The position numbers were made by a program, and so were the translations under genes. DNA of 64,000 nt from Carposina sasakii (Eukaryota; Arthropoda; Insecta; Lepidoptera; Carposinidae): the NCBI GenBank assembly GCA_014607495.2, contig CP053152.1, forward strand, positions 14,243,899 to 14,307,898, written 5' to 3'. The notes beneath the pieces were generated by a model, which saw only the letters and a program-made list of their open reading frames with translations, made no database searches and was not told where the DNA came from. Shown piece after piece: positions 21,839 to 34,900 of the stretch. Position 1 is the first letter of the stretch. Each line of letters begins with the position of its first letter.

Positions 21839-22952
21839 GTGAGTATGATGTCATTTCTTTAGGTCTACCATAAAAAATATGTTGGCTTTGTGCCCACCAG
21901 TTTTCCTTTTAATGTTGTAAACTCAACGCGATTTGTGAAAATATCCACGCGTTAAAAGCGCAATGAACTTACTAGGTTATAGTTGGCTTGCTCTAAATAA
22001 ATATGATAATTAGATTCTTACTCAAATCTGGTAAGACTAGGCTACACACCTGAACACTACAGGTTAATGTTGTGCTTGCTGTAAAGTAAACTGTAAATAG
22101 TGAACAAATGCATGACAGGTAAGAAATTCTTGCTATTTTATAACAGTCCATGGTATCAAATGGATCTATTGTAAGTTAAACATACTATAGTTAATATCTA
22201 TTAAAGTTAAAATGTTAGAAACCATATTGGCCGAGCCAAAAGTTTTGAGTTTGAATCCAAGAAACAGCTGTATCTTTGGATGTTTCATAAAGTTAAAAGT
22301 TGCTTGCTGTTTACAACTTGTCTTAGAATGAATACATTACATTCATTGTTTTGAGTTAAGACTATATAAACTATATACTATATATAATAAACTTTTCAAG
22401 GGAGTGTTTTCAATATTTAATTTGATGATGTTTTATTTTAATTAAACAAAAACTTCACAATATAGTCAAATAAAATAACTTAAACCTACTACAGAAAATT
22501 AAATGTATGTATAAAGTTGCCAAACAAAAACTTAATTTTACATAATTTTTGTACTTGTTTCACTTTTGATGTTAAATAGTTTAGGTGTGTAGGACAGGAA
22601 AACCATGCATAGTGCAAGTCTGTAGTAAAGTAAATTATAAATAATATTACATTTATAGTGACGGGTATTAATCTAAAACATATATTATAATTTTCTAGAC
22701 TCGTGGTGAGTTAGGATGTGTCTGCAACATTATGTATACCTATAGCCTTTATTTATTTATTATAAGGAATTTGAGAAAAGGTGCAAATTATATTGTTTTG
22801 AGGCATATTTTAATTGTTTATAGGATGTTGTAACATTTCCTAAATTTCACTATGGGTGCTCCCACCACCGGGCCTTACACCCTCCACTGACCTTCTTAAA
22901 TTCTCATTCTATTCTATATGTTTGTTTAATTTAGACTGCTGCACGAGGAGCC

Positions 22953-25900
22953 ATGGATGCCTCAAGACGACAGCGTACTCATACCAAAGCCACTGCGGAG
23001 GAACAGGCCTTGGACCAAATTGCTAAAGAGGTGAGTCATATTTACTATTTTATTGAACCTCATCTTTAGCTTATTGCAGAGGTTCAAGAATTCAATTAAG
23101 TTAACCGGCTTGATAATATATATTGTATAAATCAGTTTGTGCTGTTCCTAATATTTACAAACATGTGTAAATTGAAGAATTTACAAAGAAGTGTTGATTG
23201 AAAGGATTATGAAAGTAACCGACCAGAAAGTGTGGGATGCACAAGCGGGATTTCGAAAGGGCATGGGATGTACGGATCAAGTCTTTTCCTTACGATGTAT
23301 AGCCGAAAAGTTTCTGGCGAAAAGTCAGAAGGTCTATTGCGCTTTCATCGATTTGGAGAAGGCTTATGACAGAGTAGTGAGGAAGGAACTTTGAAAGATT
23401 CTGTCTATGTATGGAGTGAGTGGCCTTCTCATTCGGGCACTGAAATCCCTCTACGAGGACTCAAATGCTTGTGTGAGAATAAACGGGTCCTACACAGACT
23501 GGTTTACCATCGAAAAGGGTGTTAGACAGGGATGTGTAGCGTCACCGTGGCTATTCAATCTATTCATGGACAGTTGTTTGCAAGGTTTGAAAGACGATGT
23601 TTGTGGTATAAGAATGAATGAGTTACTTGTCAAATGCCTTCTCTATGCCGATGACATGGTTTTGCTTGCGTCTTCAGAGTAGGAGTTGCAGGAGATGGTA
23701 ACAAAAATGCATGGATCATTTGAAAGTAAAGGGATGAAGATGAATGTAAGTAAGACGAAAGTGATGGTTTTTGAAAAGGATGAGGTAATGGCGAATTGCA
23801 AAATAATGATTGGCAAAGAAAGATTGGAGCAAGTGACTGAGTTCGTGTATCTGGGGACTTTGTTTACAAGGGATGGTAAGCATGACAAAGATATTGCAAG
23901 GAGAGTGAATGCTGGGAATCGGGTGAATGGGGCACTTAATTCTTTTATGAGTAGCCAGAAAGTGTCACAAGCGTTGACGTCTGGCTGTTCATGGAGGTGT
24001 TTTGGTGCTGACTCTTATGTATGGAAGTGAAAGTTGGGTATGGCAGAAACCAAAACATCAAAGTCAAGTGAATGCAGTGGAAATGAGAGCATTGAGAAGT
24101 ATGTGTGGAGTCACTTTGAAAGATAGGATAAGAAATGAGGTGATCAGAAAGAAGTGTGGTATAAATGAGGACGTGGTAATGAAGATTGAGAAGGGTATGT
24201 TGAGGTGGTTTGGGCATGTGGAGAGGATGAGTGAAAGTAGACTGACAAAGAAAGCGTACAACGGAAGAGTGGATGGAAGGGTTGGAAGGGGAAGACCTCG
24301 CCGGACTTTCACCGATCAAATTGGTGAAATTCTAAAGAAAGGTCAGGTCAAGAGTACCCTAAACCGACGAGCGTGCATGAAAAATATCATGAAAGTAGAT
24401 GAAGCGAAAGAGGTGTGTCAGGATCGTAGCAAATGGAGATCCGTGATCTCTGCCTACCCCTCCGGGAAAGAGGCGTGATTATTATGTATGTATGTATGTG
24501 TAAATGAGATTTTGATATGCACTCAAAGACAATTGCCTTAGGCCCAACCAGGAACTCGCTATGAATACTAGGGCCCAATTTATCAATGTGATAAAATTAT
24601 AGACTTTTTATGGATAATAAAAAAAATTGTCAAGTGAAAATATGTATATGTCGTGGCCATAGTTTCTAAAATAGCATGAAATGGTCGCATTTCATGAAAA
24701 GTTCAACTGTCTAGGCCACATCATGAAACTATCGTGTACATGAATCCTATAGGTACTTTTTCTTTTTAGGTTATTTAAAGACAATGACCAACATTAACAT
24801 GTTTTAGATAGCCCAATAAATAATAGCAAAAAAAATTACCATCATACCTTATGGTATACTTATATATGGTGTATATATAGGACATGTTAGTAAAAATCGT
24901 GAAATGTAGACGATTTAACGATCTGGTCAATTTAGAAATGCGACCACTTCATGAAATGCTCGACCATTTCATAGTACATGGTCTAAAAAGAATTGTCAAC
25001 ACTATACAGAGGCACTAAAAAACTAAATACTTACCGATCCCCAAAGAAAGATGGTGATTCTAAATCCATAATACTGCTGCTATGATACATTAAGCAATTT
25101 CTATTTATAAGTTTAATTTTATTACTCACATCTACAAGGAAAATCATAATTTTCTATAAATCTGCTATTCTGCATACTTTAATACTATTAAAACAGGCGA
25201 ACACAATAACTTTTTACAATTTTATTTAAATCCAAGTAGCATACAATCTAGTTTTGTAAAATTTTCATAACCCTAAATTTAAAAAAAACGAATAGCAGTG
25301 AATAAGAAAATAATTATCGCCGATGCCCTAAGTTCTTTTATATTGCGATAATTTGTGAAACCATGAGGGTATGTCCGTCCTTAGGGCGACTGCAGACTAA
25401 ACTGTCACCTGCAGGGCGGCCGATTCAGCTTTGATTAAAATAGACTTCCGCGTACGAGCACCTTTGCATGTTATGTGATGGCGCCGTCGTAAGATAGGAC
25501 ATATGAGAGCAGAATACTTACCTAAATATCGTTGGTTTAGAAGGAACGCAAAGAATAAAAACTCGGGTGTATTCTAGAAGACTTGAGTAAGGGCGAGAGA
25601 GTTAATTACGACACCATGTTAAATTACTTATTGGTTTCTCCTTTAGTGGCTATGTAAACGGACCTTATAATTATGCAGACAGAGTACTAAATATTACTCT
25701 AGTGGACGCTACGAGGATTAGCGAGAAAGCGAGCGATGAATATTTCCCTCAAGAAATGTAGAATTGTAAATCTTGTGCCTAAGATAAATGCTGTTAAAGT
25801 TAGCTACTGTTTACACGACCGACGTGGGTTAGTTAGTAATAATGTAACTAAACCATTAATATTATAATTGCTCTCCTCCTATTTGTAAGCGCATTTTTGC

Positions 25901-28900
25901 TGCGCGCTGTCCGCAAGCAAAATGGCATGCGGCTGAAATAGATGCACAATAAATACAGTTATCGTGTTGCAGACACCTAGAGAAAATTGTGAAATGCGGA
26001 TTCTATCTAGCTCTTACTTTATAATGTACATATTATTTCCTGAATTGACTATTAATTTATTAACTTTTTATACTACGTTGATCTATGTTAAGTATAGGTA
26101 GTTTTATCTAGTACTTGTAATAAAATAGAAAATTAATTATAGTCTAACGGAAGTCGGAAAAGTTGGTCTCTCGCATAACCTCATACATATTTAACTTTAA
26201 AAGGGGAGTATCTTTACATATTCTAACAACTCGTCAAAGACACCCTGTAGACAGCAAGTTCAGTTAAACTATCATCATTTACAGCCCTGAGAAGTCCACT
26301 GTTGGACATAGGCCTCCCCCAACAACCTCCACTCCGACCGGTCGGAAACAGCCTGCATCCAACCGACGCCCGCGATCTTGGCCAGGTCGTCCGTCCACCT
26401 CGCGGGTGGCCTTCCCACGCTGCGGTTGCCAGTTAAACTATAATCACTACATATTATAAAACAAAGTCGCTTGCCGCTGTCTGTCCGTCCCTATGTATGC
26501 TTAGATCTTTCAAACTAGGGAACAGATTTTGATGCGGTTTTTTAATAGATAGAGTGATTCACGAGGAAGGTTTATAATTTATAACTAGGGACCCGTCCCG
26601 GCTTCGGACGGGAGTAATGCACTCTCACGCCGGTGAAGCCGTGGGCGGCCGCTAGTATCTAATAGACGAATAGAATCCCAATATTTTACAAGACAAATAT
26701 CATCAAATATGTATAGACTTCTGAATGAAATACTGTTTTCCCTATATCCCTGCATGTAAGCGCGTCTATAATCCCTAACTTAGGACTTTCGAACCGTATT
26801 CCTTTTGGCGTGTACTCGTAAGATAAAGATCCCGAGGGTTTTGTGCGGAACGATGATCAATTCTCGATCGATTCAGCTTCTATTATCGTCGGAATTCAAA
26901 TGAAACGATGTATCTATGTATCTGCTGATGCTTTTTTTGTTAAGAAGTTCAGTCTGTTTTGAGAACGTAGTGTTGTAAGTACAGGCTTTCAACTAGTTTC
27001 AACTTCCTACATAGGTACATAAGTACTGTCTTCTACTAAAGTCGACATCGAGTCTTGTTCTCAGTTTATGTGGCAAAGAGCTATTAGTTTTGTTTGTCTA
27101 ACAGGTGTTAGATGCTCGAGAACTGTCTCCCTCCCGTCTGTCATCGGAATCGGAACTATTCATGAACTATTGTAATTCTTCAGGCGCGCGCCGCGAACTA
27201 AATTTATGCCCGGTCCCGACGCGGATGATGGCAAGAGGAAAATAAACATCTCCTAATTGGTAATTCGGGACAGATTATGTAGGGAAAATATTTATATGAC
27301 GCATTCATTTAATTCACGCACGTATTTAGCCGTTGATTTTGTATTGCGGTTTGACAAATATAATTATGTTCATATGCATCGCATGCGTGCCCACAAAATG
27401 AGATTTGCCGAGAGTAAGTAAGAGTAAATGTCCCATCGTAATTGTAATAATCTTTTGCCTAAATATCCATTTTCTATAAAATAATCCAGGATTTATTTTA
27501 AACTAGCGGCCGCCCACGGCTTCGCCCGCGTGAGAGTGCATTACTCCCGTGCGAATCCGGGGCGGATCCCTAGTTATACATTATAAACCTTCCCCGTGAA
27601 TCACTCTATCTATTTAAAAAAAAACTGCATCAAAATCCGTTCCCTAGTTTGAAAGATCTAAGCATACATAGAGACGGACAGACAGCGGCATGCGACTTTG
27701 TGTTATAATTATGTAGTGATAACGTCTATTACACTACCTTTGTGTATGATTCTACTCGTATATGTATAGTTTTTCCCATACAATAAAACTCATAAAACGG
27801 GATATAGTAGCTACATAATGCCCGGGGGTTGTGGAAGGTCGCCGACCCGCGTCCTGATCGATCCAGTGTCCCAGTTCCAGGCTCCGGGATCCCAGACCTC
27901 TGAAAGCGTTTATGCTGACCCACTTTACCTAGCTTTTCAGACGGAAATTAACTATAAGGGGAAATAGCGACATGAAATGATTAATGTTCAGGCTTAGATA
28001 ATTCAAGCTATAAAATAAACACACGTGGATACCTAGTTTATCTAGTTTGATCTATCAATCCAATATACTTGATAGATAATATCTACATATAGTCTACTCT
28101 ACTATAGGGTAAAAGCTAATAATGCGAATAATCTATCTATACATACAATAAAAATGTAACGGATCGCTGTCTATACATGGAAGATATATGACAAAAAATA
28201 TTATAGGAGACCTTTATCAACGCAACAGAACCCAAAACGATGATTTTTGGAATTTTTGTCTGTTTGTCGGTTTGTCTGTGCGTTTGTGCATGCTAATCTC
28301 AGAAATGGCTGAACCGATTTCGATGCAGTTTTCAGGAATATATTGTGACAGGTCCCACTTAACATATAGGCTACTTTTTATCCCGGATAATTTCGACATT
28401 TTGTTTTTTCTGTAGTCCACGCGGTCGCGGGCGCCCACTGGTATAATATATCATAATATATTCCGTTCCGAAAGGCCTTGCTTTTTGTCTGTCTTGAATA
28501 CAAGAACCTATAGTTCCTATAGATGGAGGTGGTGGAGGGCGAGGCATGTGAGGGTAGGTTTCTGCCTAGTCTGGGCTTTTGACGTCAGTCCCAGCATTGA
28601 TCTGTCTGCACCCCTATACCCACCCCCCGGTGCCGGCTGATGCAACTTCTCTACTTTTGTGGAATCATTTCCACGTTTAAACATCTATGTATTGTCTAAC
28701 TTTTTTGTTTAGGATAGGTTTAAGATTCACAGTGACAGTATACATTAATTACTATATTTACAAAGATGGAGTATTTAATTTGTCTTTAAATATTATTACA
28801 AAATGTTCGTTTAAATGTGCTCCGTGCGGTTGTGATTTCATGACTATCAAAATATGTTTACATAATGGTTCGATTTTATTTCGTTATTTCGATCTCTTTT

Positions 28901-31900
28901 ACTACACTGTATCTTGGTAATTTCAGTAACTTTATAGTGTTCAGTTTGACCTGAATTGCGACACGAGCCTGCATTAAACGTGAAGCAACATTGTGCTGGC
29001 AAGCTGAACATGCAGCTTTGGAATTTGTTTCAAGAAGTAGTTGAAATATGCAATAGTTTGGCGACATTCTCCGAGTAGCAGACGGGGGTTGGTTGAGGGC
29101 GGGCGGCTGGAGGGGCCGGGCGGGGTCCAGCGTCAACGACCGCCACTCTGTCGGCTGCGGGCGCGGGAGCACACCGTCCCATGCTGCAGCGCTCTCTCCG
29201 TTCCACTTTCGACGATCTCGATATTCAAGTCTAACTTGACGATTTCACGCAGTGAGACGGCGGCGCTTCGGCTGCGACAAAGCTGCTCGCTCAAGTGTTA
29301 AATTGCGCTGCGAATTACGAGTGATTAAACGTTTATTGGTCACGAGACGGTCAGGCTGCGGGATCACGTTGTCCAGCCTCTGCCGATTTATTGCGATTAC
29401 ACGAAACGTGCGGAAGTAATTTTTGACTGTGTAAAGTCGGAACACGTGCTGCGTGCTAATTAGCCGGCTCAACGTGACGGTGACCTGCCGGCGTCCGTTG
29501 CCGGCTCGGCGACACATTGCGACCGAGTGGTGCGACTGCATCGATCTAAAATAGACGTTTTTATTTACGAACAATGCGTCTCGGATAGATAGACACTTCC
29601 TAGTGCGGTGGCTTATGAATAATGGTTGTTTAGTGAGTGATATATTTGTTGTACAATGGTGCGCCTGGGGTTGGCAATGGTGGTGGGAGTGGCGCCGGCG
29701 CTGGTGTCGTGGTGGCGCGGCGTGGGTCCGTGGCTGCCGCCGCCGCTGGTGACCAGCCCGACCTCGGAGAAGTCCCTCAAGTCCTGGCCGACGCGCCGCT
29801 CGCCCTCGCTGTCGGACTGCCTCGAGAGCAGCAGTGACGAGGAGTCGGCTCGATCGATTGTCTGTCATGTTAGACCTAAACTAGTAAGTGGCTGCGATCT
29901 GTGGTATCGTTTTGCTTGATAGGAATATTTCCGTTGTATAATGCATCCTTATTTAATTTACCTGATTTACTTCTCTTTGAAACATTTTAAAAGTAAAAAC
30001 GCTTGATACTTGTTATTTACATAATACGCTATTATTTTTATGTCTGCGGTGACTATAAAATCAGGTAGTCATTTGGTTACGATGTACAATCATTTTATTG
30101 CAAGAGGCACGGATTCTCTACGTAACAGCTTTTTGTGGAAAGCCCACGCAACAGTCAACCTGCTTAGTGCTTAGTCATCGAGATGAGAGGTTTATGCGTT
30201 ATTGCCTAGATAGATACTCACTTTAATGTTATTCACAGATACCTTGTAATATATGTTGATAATAGGGTTATGTTTAATAGAAGGTTCAAGAAAAATACCA
30301 TTGGTTAGCCGTTGACGTAGTTATGTGACCTTTCGCTTTGTCTTATCAAATAGTAACCCATACTTTCCCTGTCAAATTATTGGCCGTTCAATGATTCGTT
30401 TAAAAATAAAATGCATTGCACATCGATCATTCACCTCTGGTGTTACGAAAGATTATGTCTCACGTGCGTTGGCGAGGTGCATCCAGCATTGCGTTGCAAA
30501 TGTCACGTTATTTGCAGTCGCGTGCGCATCCCCGACCATCGATCCCGTTCGATCACCAACAGTTAATCGCTCGCGATCGGTTGTTACCGCAGCAACGTGC
30601 TAGATTGCTACTTCAGACATTCTTCTGATCGTAAGCAGCAGTTTTTGCAGACATCCGCCTTTATTTCATGGTGATTGAGCCCAATCTTCGTGTAATTGTC
30701 GCAAATCTGCGTGCAGTAATTTCAACGTTGGAAAATGTACAAAAAAGACGTTTCGTAGAAAAGAAACATCGTTGGTATCAGATTGTTTATGCGAGCATGG
30801 TATCTAATTGAACTGCAAGGGTGACGTCATTTGCTAGGGGCAGCATCACATCACGTTCGAGACGCCACAGTCAGGCAACTTGACTCTTGTGTTGAAGTGA
30901 GTGACGTGGTAGTGAGTGATGATGTGCCGTGAGAATTGTATCATTCATTTCCCACATTACTATGTTTACTGTTTGTGTTAGACTTATTAGATCTATGTAC
31001 CTATGATTAACGTATTTTAAATTGTACCATATATGTGCACAAACGAACAATTGTCGTGATATCAAGAATAATGACCTCATTCTTAAGATTATATAATTTG
31101 TGTCGGCTAAGCTATGGACATGACATTGACTTTAGAAAGCCGATGGCCATTGCCCAGCCAGATGTGCGAGTGCGACATAACATAACAAATACATCGACTA
31201 TGTACAATAGATTGTATCTTATTGCACTAGTAAGCTCCAGATAGAAGAGTAGATACGTGTGAAGGGAGTATTGTGCCGGGCACATCGGCCGGAACGTCCT
31301 TGCCCCTTTGTTCAGGAAACCACTGCTTGTGACCGGCCCACCGCGTTTCAGTAACTATGTCAACAATGCACTTGAAAACCTGTATCTCCTGGGTGGTCTG
31401 GTATTAATTGGTTGTAAACATAAAATTAAAAACATGAAGTAAAATCATGTGCGTGTCCTGAAAATTCGGAACGCAAAACGAATTGATGTAGTGCCCTCTG
31501 ACAGTTTTAATAATTTTATATTTAGCTGAATACAATTTATTGAATCTCTAGTTCGGAATTAATAAATGAATGATTAATATAGCTAGTGAGTGATGGATCC
31601 CGTAGTCGTTATAATTGAAAATGGAAGGATTTGTAAATACGAAATAACTTAAGTCGTTCATTAATCTCTCGCGTGCCTACATACCATACTACTGCAGAAC
31701 CATATACATAATTAAGTACAGTTGTCTCATAAACTTTTTCAAATAGTTTTGACGAGCAGTAAACGCAATCTGGGCAACTTGAACAAAAAACTAGTACGAT
31801 TAAAAACAGGTACTCATACTGCCAGTGGTACACCCACAACGGTACTGTCTGTCATTAATGTTGACATTTCTGGTAACCACTCCCGGATGAGGTGTCGACG

Positions 31901-34900
31901 TGCTGTTTAGTCTGAGTCGAGGGCTTCTGTTTGAAAAAACTCCAGTACCTACGGGTTACTGCCTGGCTATAGGCCTCATGAGAAACATGCTGTCAGTGGT
32001 TTTGGCTTACCAACGTTGTAGTTCGAATTTTCAGACATGATCCCCATGATATCCAAAAACCTCTAATTGTATATGGAACCATCCATGACATCTGAGGACG
32101 ACGGTTATGTATCAGTGAAGACTTCTCCAAGTATATCCATTTATATTAGTTAACGAGTGCGTACCGCATAGGACGGCACTACATGTTATCGCTTGGTTTT
32201 AGAATATTGTAATTCCTGTGATAAAATTTCAATGTCACTTTGTCATGGTTTTGCAATTAATATAGGTATTACATATGTATACTAGTGGTAGGTACCTACT
32301 AGCTACATGTACCTACTTATGAGTATGATATGTTATGACAAACAACTTAAGGCTTAAATATTAAACATCCCTTAAAACATTTTCACCTGAATGCCCTTTG
32401 TTCAGGGGCTGAGCGATTTCCATCAGACAGTTTAAAAACTTTACGTATATACTGCCTTAAATGATTCATTATTTAGTTAATTAATTATTAAACTTCTTAC
32501 ATCCTCACTAGTACTCGTAAATAATTGTAGAAAGTTTGAAAAATTTCTCATAATTACAAATTGAGTACATAACTGAAATTATTTTCCATCATGTTGTCTT
32601 TGCGGACATTCACAGTATTTAAGACACACTATATTGTAGGTACGTCATGCTCTACTCTAAAGGAGCTAGAACTTAAAACAATGGACAATTAATCATACCT
32701 GCGCGGAAGTAATGGAAATGTCCGGTCATCTGTGTACCTTCATAATTACGTCGTCGCGTCGCACAGCCCACAGTGATTCACCCGAACTTAAAGGAATTCA
32801 ACATCGCATACGCAGGTGACATGCTGACAGATAATCTTCAGACTAGTTAGTAGGTAACGCCGAAGTTCATATATTGTGATTGTATTACACAGTGAACATT
32901 TTATGGTAGCTTTCATTTGTTTTTTAATAATGATTAGCTTATGCAAGCAACTATGCGGTGTGATTATGAAAATGATAGCGTACACCACATTGTGACGTTA
33001 GGCTGCTCGGCTGCAGCAAGGCCTACAGTCCGCCGGGGTTACCGTCGCCGGCGCACGCGTCCTCGCACCAGCTAACACACAAACGTTAACATATACGCCA
33101 GTTGTGGTCGACGACGTCGCTAGTAATCGTACTTACGCATTGTGATTGTTAACAAACTGAAATGCTTACTAACAATCGATTCGGTGAAGTGATTAAATTT
33201 TAATGCAGTGAGACATCCATGTGAATAAGCCAAATATAAAAATACCTTTTAATATTATTGCTAAATAATAACAAAGCATCATAATCTAAGCAACCATTGG
33301 TAATTTATCATAAGTGGAAAATTCATCGATAAGATAAACGCAATAAGTATTATCACAGTTTATTACCTACCTGCTGCAGTGTGAGAAGAGCTCAGTGCAA
33401 AAATCGCGGCCTTCCTTTCTATTCAAACGAGGCGACTATTGCCGCAAACGTGTATCTGTGCTTAGATCAGGAATTTACCTTTAAAATAGTTGTGTAAACA
33501 TGAAATCGCTACAACGAATCCTCAGAAAATTCATGTGATAGTGTTATCAGGTGACATTAAACGCTACTAATCACTCACTTCACCATGGGTAATCAGTCCA
33601 AATTACTCACGTCCGAGGACAGTGACAATGACAACGAGAGTGGTGATGCGTTCACAGATGGGGATTTTGATGTTTCTGACGACGAAGTCCTTGCAGACTT
33701 CAACAACGATACCAAATGCTCGCAAATACCAGTCAATGAGACCGTGAATGAAGAAGTCAAGGATATTGTAGATACAGACATGAATGGACACGAATATGGA
33801 AGTTCAAACGGAATTGGAGGTCATTCTAAAGTAAATGGATATCAGAACGGTGATGAAAGTGATAGCATCGGCGAAAATGATTCGCCGAGGAGTACAATCG
33901 GCGATCAGAGCCCCTCGATAGTTGGCATTCTCGGGAATCAGCAGAACTACGTACGTATTTCCATTTAGTTTGTGTTTTGGTAATATTGACAACATGAATC
34001 CGTCCTGATTCACGTTTGAAACGTCCAACCGGTTTATAAACATTCATACAAAAATATTTTAGGCTATTAACTGGAATATTTGGTGGAACTTTAAATTAAT
34101 AGTTTTATGGTTTTTATTTTAATAGGCTGTGAAGGTTAGGTTATCTTATCTCTAATTTCACTAGTAAAAGCTAGCTAGAGCAAGGTAACATTTAAGAGGC
34201 CCCAGTTTCCATAGTGCCGTGGCGGTACAACTTTGTCGGTCAAATTATCCACGCTCATGTAATGTCGTGACAAGTAAATAGAGACAATAGAGTATTCGTG
34301 ACTGTCTAATTGAAATGTGAAAAGAGAAGAGACATTCTAGCTCAGTGTTTCTAGGCACGTTGTTGTAGAAATGGAGGTTCCGGAAAATTGGATAGGTCTT
34401 GCCGTTAGAGTTTTCTTGGTATACGTAAGTAAACAACCAAGACTTTCGTATTCATAGTTTATTTCCTCGACTTGATCTTACGAATAATGGTTTTGTAGGT
34501 AGGTTTAAGTTACATATAGGTGGTAGTTAATTAATTCATACCATAATACCTGTATATCTCTATGTACGCCTGACCTACCTCAAAAATAGTTCTCGGTCGA
34601 GAACCTAGGATTTTTTGTTTCTGTGAAACCGAGTTTTACTTGAATATGAATAAATAATCACGAGGCTGGCATAGTCAGTACAGGTGTGACATCAGCTGAA
34701 AACGCACATGTTTCGTTACAAGTGCGACTATCCTGACCTCGGCGACATTTGACAATACTCGAGAATCTTGAAATGTCAACACCGGAGCTCTTCTTGGGAG
34801 TGCTCGCTAGATGGCTAATAATATTCGTGAGTTTCTCTGTTTCATATAACCACTAGTAGATATCCACATTAATACACACAGACCTACACGGTTGGTATGT

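Noticed and set aside
28876..29172. 98-codon minus-strand frame, proline-rich
   Set aside because: Lies in a GC-rich presumed promoter or 5' region, with no start or splice support.
33000..33080. GC-rich island with a protein-like frame ([16 protein letters not shown])
   Set aside because: No donor follows in frame and no ATG precedes; it could be 5' UTR of a nearby first exon but is not supported as coding.
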